DNA of 64,000 bases from Bradyrhizobium sp. 199 (GTDB lineage Bacteria > Pseudomonadota > Alphaproteobacteria > Rhizobiales > Xanthobacteraceae): positions 868,001-932,000 of the forward strand of contig NZ_JADPJI010000002.1 of assembly GCF_023073355.1 (NCBI RefSeq), written 5' to 3'. This document shows, one piece after another, positions 20,715 to 30,000 of the stretch. The first letter of the stretch is position 1; each line of letters opens with the position of its first letter. The notes below the pieces were generated by a model, which was given only the letters and a program-made list of their open reading frames with translations, was not told the DNA's origin and searched no databases. A program made the translations under genes and the position numbers.

Positions 20715-22463
20715 CTACAGTTTGTAGGCCGTCCTGAATCCACCCCAGTGACGGCCCTGCACGCGGATCGCGACGTCGATCTCGCGCATCATCACCGTAT
20801 TTCCGTTGCCCATGTCGCGCGCATAGCTCTGGACCAGATACGATCGCAGGTTGCGTGCGGCCGCCAGCCCCGCCGGATCGTTGAATATCCGCCGGTTGCG
20901 GCTGTTGGCCGTGTTCCAGGCTGCGTCGCCCGGCCGCTGCGGATGCGAATAGATCTTGTTGTGCACCGGCAGGAAGCCATTGCGGTCGACCATGGCGCAG
21001 AACGCCATGCGCTGGTCCTTCGCCAGGAATGCCTCCTGGAACGGCGGCAGGGCGCGGTCGGCCCAGTCGAGATATTTCGTGCGGTATTGCTGGGGATCGG
21101 TTCCGGCGATTTCGACATAGTCGGTATCGAAGAGGTCGTCGATCTTGACCTCGCCGCGCGCAACCGCCTGTTCAAATATCTTCGTCACCGCGTTGCCGGC
21201 TTCCATGGCGCGGGTGACGAACTCCGTGTTCTCTTCGTGGATCGACCAGAGCCTGTCCTCGATCTTTTCGCGGAGCTCGGCGTTAGGGCTGGCGAATTGC
21301 GCGCGGGCGCCGGCCTTGGATTGCTCGACCACGCGCAGGCGGCAGGCGCCGACGTTTTCGAGCGTGCCTTCGATCATCGCTTGCGGTGCGAGCCGGCCGG
21401 CGTCCGCGCCGCCGATCAACACGCCGTCCATCGAGATTTCATAAACCGGCATCACGCCGCGTGCGCTCTCGAACGTGAGATGGCAGGGCAGCCGTTCGGT
21501 CTTGCGGCGGTCGTCGTGCTCGCTCTGGCGCAGCAGCACGGCGCAGCGCGACTTCAGCTTTTGAGCAAAGGTGGTAACGGCCTTGCCGGCGCTGGCAACG
21601 CTTTCGCCGTGGCTCTCGGCCGCCTTGGTCGCGGCATCGATCTCGGCCGCGCTCTCGCCGACCGAGACGATGAATTCCGAGGCGCTGGCGGCATTGCCGG
21701 AGACTTCGCTGGTGGTGGCGTTCTGCTCGGCCACCGCGCCGTTGACGGTCTCGAACACCGGGCGGATCGCCTCGATCGCCTGCGAAATGCGGTGCACGGC
21801 ATCCGCAGAGCCGGCGGCGTCGCGCTGCAGTGCGTCGATCTTCTTTGTGATCTCTTCCGTCGCGCCCTGGGTCTGCACCGCAAGGGCCTTGACCTCGGTG
21901 GCGACGACCGCAAAGCCTCTTCCCGCTGCGCCCGCGCGCGCGGCCTCGATCGTCGAGTTGAGCGCGAGCAGCGTCGTCTGCCGCGCGATCTGTGCGATCA
22001 GATTGACGACGTTGCCGATGGCGGCGGAGGATTCGCGCAAGCGATCGACATTGGCGCGCGCTTCCTGCGCCGCGGCGCTGGCCTCGTCCGCAAGCTTGCC
22101 GGCTTCACGGACCTGCGCCCCGATGCCTTGGGCGGACTGGGTGAACTTGTCGGCGGCATGGGCGAAGGTCGAGGCGTTCGATTGCGCGGCATTGGTGCGG
22201 CCGGTCAGGGCATCGGTGCGGTCCCGAATGGCGGCCAGCGTCGTGGCGGTCGCCTCGGCGCCGCCAGCCACCGAATTGGCGGCGCGCTCGAGCTGGCGGA
22301 TCATGGCGCCGAGCTCGAGTTCCAGCAATTCGAGGATTTCCCGGGCCGAATCAGTTTCGGCCGCGGCAACGGGCTCGGAATTGGCCACCGGCTGCGCAGC
22401 CTGCGTGGCTGGGGCAGGCGCAGCCGCCTCCGGCAGACGCTTCCGAAATAGTCCGAACGCCAT
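20715..22463 (-). CDS. Soluble chemoreceptor with internal PilZ domain and C-terminal sensory domain
   Basis: 582 residues, no membrane segment. Order: Ala/Pro-rich head (10-40), helical signalling part with [20 protein letters not shown] near 159-178, a PilZ domain at about 318-392 (RRKTER and SMDGVLIGG, the RxxxR and DxSxxG-like c-di-GMP contacts), then the same C-terminal domain as its neighbour (GTDPQQYRTKYLDW ... NRRIF ... GRHWGGFRTAY). This suggests a receptor combining c-di-GMP with another signal. The gene lies 108 bases upstream of the first receptor on the same strand. Confidence 0.9.
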   Translation of the reverse strand: MAFGLFRKRLPEAAAPAPATQAAQPVANSEPVAAAETDSAREILELLELELGAMIRQLERAANSVAGGAEATATTLAAIRDRTDALTGRTNAAQSNASTFAHAADKFTQSAQGIGAQVREAGKLADEASAAAQEARANVDRLRESSAAIGNVVNLIAQIARQTTLLALNSTIEAARAGAAGRGFAVVATEVKALAVQTQGATEEITKKIDALQRDAAGSADAVHRISQAIEAIRPVFETVNGAVAEQNATTSEVSGNAASASEFIVSVGESAAEIDAATKAAESHGESVASAGKAVTTFAQKLKSRCAVLLRQSEHDDRRKTERLPCHLTFESARGVMPVYEISMDGVLIGGADAGRLAPQAMIEGTLENVGACRLRVVEQSKAGARAQFASPNAELREKIEDRLWSIHEENTEFVTRAMEAGNAVTKIFEQAVARGEVKIDDLFDTDYVEIAGTDPQQYRTKYLDWADRALPPFQEAFLAKDQRMAFCAMVDRNGFLPVHNKIYSHPQRPGDAAWNTANSRNRRIFNDPAGLAAARNLRSYLVQSYARDMGNGNTVMMREIDVAIRVQGRHWGGFRTAYKL

Positions 22464-22604
22464 CAGGTCTCTCTTGTCGGGGAACGGTCGGACGCTATTT
22501 TCGCAGACTGGAATGAAATCAGGGTTAACGATGCCCGACCTTTAGGCACGCACCAATACGGTGTTACCTTAAAGTCGTAGAGCCTCTTTCTTTCCAGTGG
22601 GGTG

Positions 22605-22621
22605 GCGGCCTATAAGGCCGC
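22605..22621. other. Short hairpin in the yebC leader
   Basis: GCGGCC and GGCCGC arms enclose TATAA, 41 bases before the yebC start. It is a small 6-base stem, perhaps part of the 5-prime leader. No regulatory role can be shown. Confidence 0.25.
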
Positions 22622-22662
22622 GCTTCCCACGCTCACCTGGCGCTCCCTAGAGAAGATCACGC

Positions 22663-23409
22663 ATGGCCGGACATTCCCAATTCAAGAACATCATGCACCG
22701 CAAGGGGCGGCAGGATGCGCAGAAGTCGAAGCTGTTCGGCAAGCTGGCGCGGGAAATCACCGTCGCTGCCAAGCTGGGCACGCCCGACCCCAATATGAAT
22801 CCGCGCCTGCGTGCAGCCATCATCGCGGCGCGCCAGGAGAACATGCCGAAGGACAACATCGAGCGCGCCGTCAAGAAAGCGCTCGGTACTGAGGGCGAGA
22901 ACTATGACGAGATCCGCTACGAGGGATATGGCCCCGGTGGGGTCGCCGTCATCGTCGAGGCGCTGACCGACAACCGCAACCGCGCCGCCTCCGACATCCG
23001 CTCCTTCTTTACCAAATCGGGCGGCAATCTCGGCGAAACCGGCTCAGTCTCCTTCATGTTCGACCGTACCGGAATCATCGAATACGACCGCGCCGTGGCC
23101 TCCGACGACGCCGTGCTGGATGCCGCGATCGAGGCCGGCGCCGACGACGTCGTCTCCGGCGAAGGCGGCCACGAGATCTACGCCTCGACCGAAGGCTACC
23201 GCGACGTTGCCAAGGCGCTGGAAGCCAAGTTCGGCGAGCCGCGCAAGGCCGCGCTGATCTGGAAGCCGCAGAACACGGTCGCGGTCGATGACGAGACCGG
23301 CGAGAAGCTGATCAAGCTGATGGATCTGCTCAACGAGCATGACGACGTCCAGCACGTCTACACCAATTTCGAGGTGTCGGACGCGCTGATGGCGAAAATG
23401 GGCGGGTAG
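22663..23409 (+). CDS. yebC: YebC/PmpR family protein
   Basis: 248 residues, opening [21 protein letters not shown], followed by [15 protein letters not shown] and [14 protein letters not shown], all diagnostic of the YebC/TACO1 family. Family members have been described as DNA-binding regulators and, more recently, as helpers of translation at difficult motifs. Here it precedes ruvCAB, a very common neighbourhood, separated only by a dispersed repeat. Confidence 0.93.
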   Translation: MAGHSQFKNIMHRKGRQDAQKSKLFGKLAREITVAAKLGTPDPNMNPRLRAAIIAARQENMPKDNIERAVKKALGTEGENYDEIRYEGYGPGGVAVIVEALTDNRNRAASDIRSFFTKSGGNLGETGSVSFMFDRTGIIEYDRAVASDDAVLDAAIEAGADDVVSGEGGHEIYASTEGYRDVAKALEAKFGEPRKAALIWKPQNTVAVDDETGEKLIKLMDLLNEHDDVQHVYTNFEVSDALMAKMGG

Positions 23410-23418
23410 GGCAGCTCT

Positions 23419-23550
23419 CGTGTCCCGGACGCGCTGCAGCGTGAAACGCTGCTGCGCAGAGCCGGGACCCACGGCGCCTCAAGGACCGGTCGCAACATGG
23501 GCCACGGTTCTGCGACGCATCACTTCGTGCTGCGTCGCGCCCGGGGCACG
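23419..23550. repeat. Dispersed palindromic repeat, family A, copy 2
   Basis: It opens CGTGTCCCGGACGCGCTGC and closes CGCGCCCGGGGCACG. Inside are GAGCCGGGACCCA and the mirror-like TGGGCCACGGTTCTGC. It lies between yebC and ruvC and shares its layout with the copies at 12487, 48335 and 62191. Confidence 0.78.
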
Positions 23551-23622
23551 CCCCCGCCACTCCCCTGTTACTTCCGTTCTGTTTCTGTTTCGCTTCGAGC
23601 GGCCAGCCGCTATCACTGGCCC

Positions 23623-24150
23623 ATGACTGCGCTCCCGATTCGTGGCCCCGTTCGCATCATCGGCATCGACCCCGGCCTGCGCCGTACCGGCTGGGGCGTG
23701 ATCGAGGCCGAAGGCAATCGCCTGATCTACGTCGCCTGCGGCTCGGTGGAACCGGCGGACGATCTGCCGCTGGCGAGCCGGCTGCTCGCGATCCACGAGG
23801 GGCTTGCGGCCGTGCTGTCCGCCCACCAGCCGATGGAGGCCGCGGTCGAGCAGACCTTCGTCAACAAGGACGGCGTTGCGACGCTGAAGCTCGGCCAGGC
23901 CCGCGGCGTCGCCATGCTGGCGCCCGCGATGTTCGGCATCTCTGTCGCCGAATACGCGCCGAACCAGGTCAAGAAGACGGTAGTCGGCGCCGGCCACGCC
24001 GACAAGCACCAGATCGCGATGATGCTCAAGATTTTGCTGCCGAAGGCCGAGCCGCCGTCCGCGGATGCCGCCGACGCGCTCGCCGTCGCCATCACCCACG
24101 CCCATCACCGCCAGAGCACCGCACTCAGGCTGAAGGTCGCGGGACTATGA
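23623..24150 (+). CDS. ruvC: Holliday junction endodeoxyribonuclease RuvC
   Basis: 175 residues with start at 23623; the open extension upstream is repeat DNA. The catalytic Asp is in [15 protein letters not shown], followed by VEQTFVNKD and the late [13 protein letters not shown] carrying the other acidic residues. RuvC cuts Holliday junctions held by RuvAB. Its stop overlaps the ruvA start (ATGA). Confidence 0.95.
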   Translation: MTALPIRGPVRIIGIDPGLRRTGWGVIEAEGNRLIYVACGSVEPADDLPLASRLLAIHEGLAAVLSAHQPMEAAVEQTFVNKDGVATLKLGQARGVAMLAPAMFGISVAEYAPNQVKKTVVGAGHADKHQIAMMLKILLPKAEPPSADAADALAVAITHAHHRQSTALRLKVAGL

Positions 24151-24764
24151 TCGGCAAGCTCAAGGGCCTGATCGATTCCTACGGCGAGGATTTCGTCCTC
24201 CTCGATGTCGGCGGTGTCGGTTACCAGGTGCATTGCTCCTCGCGCACGCTGCAGCATCTGCCCTCGCCTGGTGAAGCCGCCGTGCTATCGATCGAGACCT
24301 ATGTGCGCGAGGACCAGATCAAGCTGTTCGGCTTCCGCACCGATCACGAGCGCGAATGGTTTCGCCTGCTCCAGACTGTGCAGGGCGTCGGCGCCAAGGT
24401 CGCGCTCGCCGTGCTCGGCACCCTGGCGCCGTCCGATCTGGCCAACGCCATCGCGCTACGCGACAAGGCGGCCGTGGCACGCACGCCCGGGGTCGGGCCA
24501 AAAGTTGCCGAGCGCATCGTTACCGAGTTGAAGGACAAGGCGCCGGCCTTCGCCAATGTCGATCCCGCCGTCGTACACCTCGCCGGCGCCGTCGACGACC
24601 AGCGGGCGCCGCGGCCCGTTGCGGACGCGATCTCCGCCCTGGTCAATCTCGGCTATGGCCAGCCGCAGGCGGCCGCAGCCATCGCATCGGCATCGCGCAA
24701 CGCAGGTGAGAATGCCGGGACAGCGCAGCTCATTCGGCTGGGATTGAAGGAACTGGCTAAGTGA
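24147..24764 (+). CDS. ruvA: Holliday junction branch migration protein RuvA
   Basis: 205 residues. It opens [31 protein letters not shown], the OB-fold. Then come the helix-hairpin-helix motifs [18 protein letters not shown] and [17 protein letters not shown], and a C-terminal domain ([19 protein letters not shown]) that contacts RuvB. It overlaps ruvC and ruvB at both ends. Confidence 0.96.
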   Translation: MIGKLKGLIDSYGEDFVLLDVGGVGYQVHCSSRTLQHLPSPGEAAVLSIETYVREDQIKLFGFRTDHEREWFRLLQTVQGVGAKVALAVLGTLAPSDLANAIALRDKAAVARTPGVGPKVAERIVTELKDKAPAFANVDPAVVHLAGAVDDQRAPRPVADAISALVNLGYGQPQAAAAIASASRNAGENAGTAQLIRLGLKELAK

Positions 24765-25822
24765 GCGATCCCAAGGCCAACCGCATGGTCTCGCCCGAGC
24801 GCCGCAGCGACGATGTCGGCGACACCGCATTGCGGCCGCAATCGCTGTCCGACTTCGTCGGCCAGCAGCAGGCGCGCAAGAATCTCTCCATCTTCATCGA
24901 GGCGGCGCGCAAGCGCGGCGAGGCGCTGGATCACGTGCTGTTCGTCGGCCCGCCCGGTCTCGGCAAGACCACGCTGGCGCAGATCGTCGCCAAGGAGCTC
25001 GGCGTGGGCTTTCGCGCCACATCGGGGCCCGTCATCGCCAAGGCCGGGGATCTTGCCGCGTTGCTGACCAATCTCGAAGAACGCGACGTGCTCTTCATCG
25101 ACGAGATCCATCGCCTGAGCCCGGCGGTGGAAGAGGTGCTCTATCCCGCCATGGAGGACTTTCAGCTCGACCTCATCATCGGCGAGGGCCCGGCGGCGCG
25201 CTCGGTGAAGATCGAGCTGTCGAAATTCACCCTTGTCGGCGCCACGACGCGCGCCGGGCTGCTCACCAATCCCTTGCGCGATCGCTTCGGCATTCCGGTT
25301 CGGCTGAATTTCTACACCATCGAGGAGTTGGAGAGCATCGTCAGCCGCGGCGCGCGCGTGCTCAATGTCGGCATGAGCGCGGACGGCGCCAACGAGATCG
25401 CGCGCCGCGCCCGTGGCACGCCGCGCATCGCTGGCCGTCTGCTCCGCCGCGTGCGCGATTTTGCTTCGGCAGCCGATGCCGACACGATCGACCGCAAGAT
25501 CGCCGACCACGCGCTGAGCGCGCTCGAGGTCGACGCCGCAGGGCTCGACGCTATGGACCGCCGCTATCTCACGACCATCGCGATGAATTATGGCGGCGGT
25601 CCCGTCGGCGTCGAGACGATGGCCGCCGCGTTGTCCGAGCCCCGCGATGCGATCGAGGACATCATCGAACCCTATCTGATCCAGTGCGGCTATCTGCAGC
25701 GCACTCCGCGCGGCCGCCTGCTGACCTCGCATGCCTTCCGTCATCTCGGCATCGCCGAGCCCTCGCGCGATGCGGCGACACAATTCGGATTGTTCGGCAC
25801 CGACCAGGCCGAGGACGACTGA
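24761..25822 (+). CDS. ruvB: Holliday junction branch migration ATPase RuvB
   Basis: 353 residues with GTG start overlapping the ruvA stop as GTGA. It has the [11 protein letters not shown] opening, Walker [10 protein letters not shown], Walker [10 protein letters not shown], sensor 1 GATTRAG, the arginine finger region PLRDRFG, and the C-terminal winged helix ending [17 protein letters not shown]. The hexamer drives branch migration with RuvA. Confidence 0.97.
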   Translation: MSDPKANRMVSPERRSDDVGDTALRPQSLSDFVGQQQARKNLSIFIEAARKRGEALDHVLFVGPPGLGKTTLAQIVAKELGVGFRATSGPVIAKAGDLAALLTNLEERDVLFIDEIHRLSPAVEEVLYPAMEDFQLDLIIGEGPAARSVKIELSKFTLVGATTRAGLLTNPLRDRFGIPVRLNFYTIEELESIVSRGARVLNVGMSADGANEIARRARGTPRIAGRLLRRVRDFASAADADTIDRKIADHALSALEVDAAGLDAMDRRYLTTIAMNYGGGPVGVETMAAALSEPRDAIEDIIEPYLIQCGYLQRTPRGRLLTSHAFRHLGIAEPSRDAATQFGLFGTDQAEDD

Positions 25823-25867
25823 TCTGCGCCAACGTTGCGCGCTCCGCTACCATGAATTTCCGGTAAT

Positions 25868-25890
25868 CTCGTGCAGACGATCTGCACGAG
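25868..25890. repeat. Perfect 9-base palindrome after ruvB
   Basis: CTCGTGCAG (25868-25876) and CTGCACGAG (25882-25890) flank ACGAT. It lies 45 bases after the ruvB stop and 60 bases before the phosphoesterase start. It could be a terminator hairpin without T-run or an operator for the next gene. Confidence 0.5.
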
Positions 25891-25950
25891 CGCACCCCAA
25901 TTCCGCTCCAATCGGATCGCATCGAGAAGCTGCATCAGAAACGGGCTTCC

Positions 25951-26871
25951 ATGATCACCCGCCGTCATCTCATCCGTTCCATCGGGGGCCTGTCCGCTCT
26001 CGGCGTCTCGACGGCTGCCTATGGCGTTGCCGTCGAGCCGGTGCTGCGGCTTCGCGTCACCCGCTATCATCCGACGCCGCGGCAGTGGCCAGCGGATCTT
26101 CCGCTGAAGATCGCGGTCATTGCCGACATCCATGCCTGCGATCCCTGGATGCCGCTGGATCGGATCGAGGCCATCGTCGACCGCACCAACGCGCTGAATG
26201 CTGACATCATCGTGCTGCTTGGCGACTATGTCGCGGGCCTGCATCAGGTCACGCGCATCATTCCATCGAGCGAATGGGCCCGCGTGTTGGCCGGGCTCAA
26301 GGCGCCGCTGGGCGTCCATGCCGTCATGGGCAACCACGATTATTGGGACGACAGCACGGTGCAGCGGACCGGGCACGGGCCAACCATCGCGCATCGTGCG
26401 CTGGAAGCCGCGGGCATTCCCGTCTACGAGAACGACGTTGTACGTCTCACCAAGGACGGCCGTCCGTTCTGGCTCGCCGGCTTAGGCGATCAACTCGCCT
26501 TCCTGCCGGCGCGCCGGTTTCGGAGCATGGTGCACTTCGGCGCCGACGATCTCAGCGCGACGCTTGCCAAGGTCACCGACGACGCACCGATCATCCTGCT
26601 CGCGCATGAACCCAACATCGCGCCGCGCGTGCCCGCACGCGTCGCGCTGCAACTGTCCGGCCACACCCATGGCGGTCAGGTCCGCTTGCTGGGCTGGTCG
26701 CCGGCGGTGCCGCCGCAGCACGGCATTCGGCTCGCTTATGGTCATGTCAGGCTGAAATGCGACGTCATCATCTCCGGCGGCCTCGGCTGCAGCATCTTGC
26801 CGCTCCGCGTCGGCATGCCGCCGGAGATCGTCGAGGTAACGCTGGGCCGGACGGGACCATTCGTGTCCTAG
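25951..26871 (+). CDS. Metallophosphoesterase, exported or membrane-anchored (YaeI-like)
   Basis: 306 residues. The N-terminus MITRRHLIRSIGG with a following hydrophobic run looks like a twin-arginine signal or anchor. All calcineurin-like metal motifs are present: IADIHACD, LLGDY, MGNHDYWDD, LAHEPN and SGHTHGGQVR. Relatives hydrolyse phosphodiesters or lipid A precursors at the envelope; the substrate here is unknown. Confidence 0.88.
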   Translation: MITRRHLIRSIGGLSALGVSTAAYGVAVEPVLRLRVTRYHPTPRQWPADLPLKIAVIADIHACDPWMPLDRIEAIVDRTNALNADIIVLLGDYVAGLHQVTRIIPSSEWARVLAGLKAPLGVHAVMGNHDYWDDSTVQRTGHGPTIAHRALEAAGIPVYENDVVRLTKDGRPFWLAGLGDQLAFLPARRFRSMVHFGADDLSATLAKVTDDAPIILLAHEPNIAPRVPARVALQLSGHTHGGQVRLLGWSPAVPPQHGIRLAYGHVRLKCDVIISGGLGCSILPLRVGMPPEIVEVTLGRTGPFVS

Positions 26872-26941
26872 CCAACGCTTGCGCGGCAGGCCGTTTTTGC
26901 GCAAAACGGGCAGGTTGCCGACAAGCGAAGAGGCCCGCGAC

Positions 26942-27391
26942 GTGACTGCCCATCTCGATGGCGAGATCCGTGATGGTCGCCACCACATGCAGGTCCGCGT
27001 CTACTACGAGGACACGGATTTCTCGGGGATCGTCTATCACGCCAATTATCTGCGTTACATGGAACGCGGACGGACCAATCATCTGCGGCTGATGGGCGCC
27101 GAGCAGCAGGCGCTGTTCGAACAGGCCGAGACCGACAGCGCCGGCTTCGCGTTCGTGGTGCGCTCGATGCATCTGGATTTCCTCAAGCCCGCGCGGATGG
27201 ACGACGTGCTCGACGTCGTGACCTGGCCGATCGCGGTGAAGGGCGCCTCCATCATGCTGGCGCAGGAGGTGAAGCGGGGTGAGGATGTGCTGGTGAAAGC
27301 CGAGGTGCGCGTCGCCTTCATCAGCGGCGGCCGCGCCCAGCCGATCCCGAAATCGATCCGGACCTTGATGAAAGCCGATCTGATTTCGTGA
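26942..27391 (+). CDS. ybgC: Tol-Pal-associated acyl-CoA thioesterase YbgC
   Basis: 149 residues from GTG 26942, with GAGG 8 bases upstream; an earlier ATG at 26879 would add a tail with no family match. The hotdog-fold signature is [27 protein letters not shown], with the catalytic Asp in EDTD. YbgC thioesterases act in phospholipid-linked acyl metabolism and are usually encoded directly before tolQ. Here tolQ is about 35 kb further on. Confidence 0.9.
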   Translation: MTAHLDGEIRDGRHHMQVRVYYEDTDFSGIVYHANYLRYMERGRTNHLRLMGAEQQALFEQAETDSAGFAFVVRSMHLDFLKPARMDDVLDVVTWPIAVKGASIMLAQEVKRGEDVLVKAEVRVAFISGGRAQPIPKSIRTLMKADLIS

Positions 27392-27467
27392 TCGGCCGAT
27401 AGGGGATCGCCACTCGACTCCACCTTGCGCAGCGATAGATTGCGGCTCCAACCAATCGAGGCTCATC

Positions 27468-27935
27468 ATGTCGCGCCCGCCGCTTCCGCCCTTCACCCGT
27501 GAGACCGCCGCGCAAAAGGCGCGCATGGCCGAGGACGCCTGGAATTCGCGCGATCCAGTGCGCGTCTCGCTCGCCTATACCGAGGACAGCCGCTGGCGCA
27601 ATCGTTCGGAAGTGCTCCAGGGCCGTGAGGCCATCGTCGCGTTCCTCAGCCGGAAATGGGAGAAGGAGCAGGACTACCGCCTGATCAAGGACCTCTGGGC
27701 ATTCGATGAGAACCGCATCGCCGTGCGCTTCCAATACGAATGGCACGATGCCGGCGGCCAGTGGTATCGCTCCTACGGCAACGAACAATGGGAGTTCGAC
27801 GAGCACGGCCTGATGAAGCGGCGGGAGGCTTCGATCAACGATATCGCGATCGCGGAGAAGGATCGCCGGTTTCACTGGGCAGCGCCGGGGCCGCGGCCGG
27901 CGGATGTGGCGGGACTGGGACGCGATCCGTTTTGA
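27468..27935 (+). CDS. DUF1348 protein (nuclear transport factor 2-like fold)
   Basis: 155 residues. The pattern [25 protein letters not shown], then [21 protein letters not shown] and [24 protein letters not shown], is that of the DUF1348 family. This is a SnoaL/NTF2-like cone fold often binding small hydrophobic ligands. No catalytic role is established. It is probably a single-gene unit, since a palindromic repeat follows. Confidence 0.85.
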   Translation: MSRPPLPPFTRETAAQKARMAEDAWNSRDPVRVSLAYTEDSRWRNRSEVLQGREAIVAFLSRKWEKEQDYRLIKDLWAFDENRIAVRFQYEWHDAGGQWYRSYGNEQWEFDEHGLMKRREASINDIAIAEKDRRFHWAAPGPRPADVAGLGRDPF

Positions 27936-27941
27936 GGTCTT

Positions 27942-28057
27942 AGTCCTCATGGTGATGAGCCGCGAAGCGGCGTCTCGAACCATGCAGGCCCCGCTGCTGC
28001 AGTTGTGGCCTCGATCCTTCGAGACGCGCGCGAGAGCGCGCTCCTCAGGACGAGGGG
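27942..28057. repeat. Intergenic palindromic repeat, family C
   Basis: AGTCCTCATGGTGATGAG at one end pairs with CTCCTCAGGACGAGG at the other; inside are GCCGCGAAGCGGC and GTCTCGAA...TTCGAGAC. It lies between two converging genes and may terminate both. I recall similar units widely spread in Bradyrhizobium genomes; only one copy is in this window. Confidence 0.7.
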
Positions 28058-28764
28058 ATGGATTTGCCCGCCAAGAACCTCGTGATCGCTCCACCAAGCT
28101 TTGCGCTGTCCATCGGCTCGCCCAGTGACGTCCTCGCTGTTGCGACGACGTCATCCGGCGCTTTGCCGTCGCGCAGGTCGCAGCACACTTTCGCAAACTC
28201 CACGTCGAACTCCGGATGCGGCTGCACCGTCAGCGTGGCGCCGTTGGCGTAGAGCAGGCCGGCGTGCGGGGTGAAGTCGGACGAGAGGATTGTCAGCGCA
28301 TCATTCGGGGGCTCGATCACCTGGTCCTGATGCGAGGCGGCGATGGCGACCTCCTCGCCGGCAATGACGCCGTTCTCCGGCAGCACCTGGTAGACATGCC
28401 GTCCGATGGCCCAACCCTTCTCCGACTTGCGCACGGTGCCGCCGAGCGCCTGTGCGATCAGCTGATGGCCGAAGCAGACGCCGACCATCGGCGTCTTGTT
28501 TGCGTAAGCCCTGCGCACGAAATCTTCCAGCGGCGCGATCCAGTCGAGCCCGTCATAGACGCCGGCCGCAGCCCCGGTGATCAGCACCGCCTCGAGCTTG
28601 CGCGGATCGGGCAGTGCATCGCCGTCAGGGATGCTGACGACATCCACGGTGATCGCCGGATCCTCGGCGCGGACCATGCGTTCGAACATGTCGGGAAATG
28701 AGCCGTGACGCTCTCGATGGTTTTGAGGAACGAGCCCGGTCTCGATGATGGTGATGCGCGCCAT
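28045..28764 (-). CDS. Class I glutamine amidotransferase-like protein
   Basis: 239 residues with the nucleophile elbow GVCFGHQ (Cys near residue 98) and the His-x-Glu pair in QPHPEF, so an active amidotransferase or gamma-glutamyl hydrolase domain of the GuaA-like type. It stands alone without a synthase domain. It lies 52 bases from the LysR gene and on the same strand, divergent from the importer operon; it may act on amidated or gamma-glutamylated forms of the imported compound, which is inference. Its last bases run into the family C repeat. Confidence 0.85.
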   Translation of the reverse strand: MARITIIETGLVPQNHRERHGSFPDMFERMVRAEDPAITVDVVSIPDGDALPDPRKLEAVLITGAAAGVYDGLDWIAPLEDFVRRAYANKTPMVGVCFGHQLIAQALGGTVRKSEKGWAIGRHVYQVLPENGVIAGEEVAIAASHQDQVIEPPNDALTILSSDFTPHAGLLYANGATLTVQPHPEFDVEFAKVCCDLRDGKAPDDVVATARTSLGEPMDSAKLGGAITRFLAGKSIPSS

Positions 28765-28816
28765 GTGCTACCTGCGGGAACGCAAAGGATACAGCAGGAA
28801 TCGCAAGGCGTCCAAG

Positions 28817-29743
28817 TCAACCGGGCGCAAAATCCCGCGTCGACTCCTGCTCGAGTTCGGCGAGCGCCTTGCGCATGGTCTCGACCAGATCCAGCGCCAC
28901 CGGTGAAGGACTGCGCTGTGCCGGAAAGACGGCGGAGAATTCGAAGTCGATGCGCGGCAGGAACCGACGCGCGACCACGCCGCGGGTAGAGAATTCCCTC
29001 GCGGTGAAAGGATCGCAGATGGCGACGCCAAGTCCCGACGACACCATGCCGCACATGATTTCCGACAACGTGGTCTCGACCCTGAGCACGCGGCGGACCT
29101 CGTGACGATCAAAGACCTGGTCGAGGAGATGCCGGCTCGATGATCCCGCCGACAGCGAGATGAAGGTCTCGCCCTCGAAATCGCGCGGCTCCAAAACCTG
29201 CTTTTCCGTGAGGCGGTGTCCGGTCGGCAGCACTGCGACGCGCGCGGGCGCCGGCAGTCGCAGGCTTGGCAGGCCGGAATGGGCGATCGGCACCTCGGCA
29301 AAGCCGATGTCGCACTGGTTGTTCAACACCCAGTCGACCACGATCGGCGAGATCACCCCGAAGAAGGCGAGGTTGAGGTTGGGCCGTTCTTTCAAGAAGT
29401 GTCCGGCCAGCCGCGGCAGATAGCCGTTCGCCAGCGCCGGCAGCGCGGCGATGCGCAGCGAGCCGGTGCGGCGGCCGCGGATCTCCTCGGCAGCTGCGGT
29501 GATGCGTTCGAGACCGACGAAGGAGCGCTCCACTTCGGTATAAAGCGCCATCGCCGCGGCGGTCGGCACGAGGCCGGTGCCGCGCCGCTCGAACAGCTCC
29601 ATCTTCAGCAGCGCCTGGAAGTCGCGCAGCAAGCGGCTGACCGCGGGCTGCGTCACCGCCATCAGCTTCGCCGCCTCGGTGACGCTGCCGGTCAGCATCG
29701 TCGCGCGGAAGGCCTCCACCTGCCGCGAATTAATCCGCGCCAT
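28817..29743 (-). CDS. LysR-family transcriptional regulator
   Basis: 308 residues from ATG 29743 (MARINSRQVEAFRA), which has a weak GGAA site; ATG 29755 is the alternative. The winged helix-turn-helix is clear (GSVTEAAKLMAVTQPAVSRLLRDFQ), followed by a ligand-binding domain (GSLRIAALPALANGYLPRL). It is divergent from the importer/dehydrogenase operon starting at 30001. By LysR habit it likely controls that operon in response to its substrate. Confidence 0.92.
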   Translation of the reverse strand: MARINSRQVEAFRATMLTGSVTEAAKLMAVTQPAVSRLLRDFQALLKMELFERRGTGLVPTAAAMALYTEVERSFVGLERITAAAEEIRGRRTGSLRIAALPALANGYLPRLAGHFLKERPNLNLAFFGVISPIVVDWVLNNQCDIGFAEVPIAHSGLPSLRLPAPARVAVLPTGHRLTEKQVLEPRDFEGETFISLSAGSSSRHLLDQVFDRHEVRRVLRVETTLSEIMCGMVSSGLGVAICDPFTAREFSTRGVVARRFLPRIDFEFSAVFPAQRSPSPVALDLVETMRKALAELEQESTRDFAPG

Positions 29744-29755
29744 CTCGAATTCCAT

Positions 29756-30000
29756 TCATAACATTTCAGCATGCAGAGGGTGCCATTATTCATTGGACGA
29801 TGGAAGCTTGGGTCTGCGATCTTTTTCATCAGAGCTGGAGCCAGCCCGCTTTTTTGGCAGATTGAGGGGTTCAGACCTCCAAATCGCGTCAAAACCCGCC
29901 GAACAGGGGCCGGAGCCCTGGTCGGGAAGGAAATGCGGAAGGCGCTCTGGCCGGAGATTTGTCGGCACGTCACCTCATTCCGGTATGGAGATCGGTCCAA
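29756..30000. promoter_or_regulatory. Divergent LysR/importer promoter region
   Basis: This 245-base space must hold the promoters of the LysR gene and the importer operon. The AT-rich part at about 29750-29810 includes two ATTCAT boxes and would be the natural place to look for LysR contacts. I cannot assign a precise operator. Confidence 0.4.
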
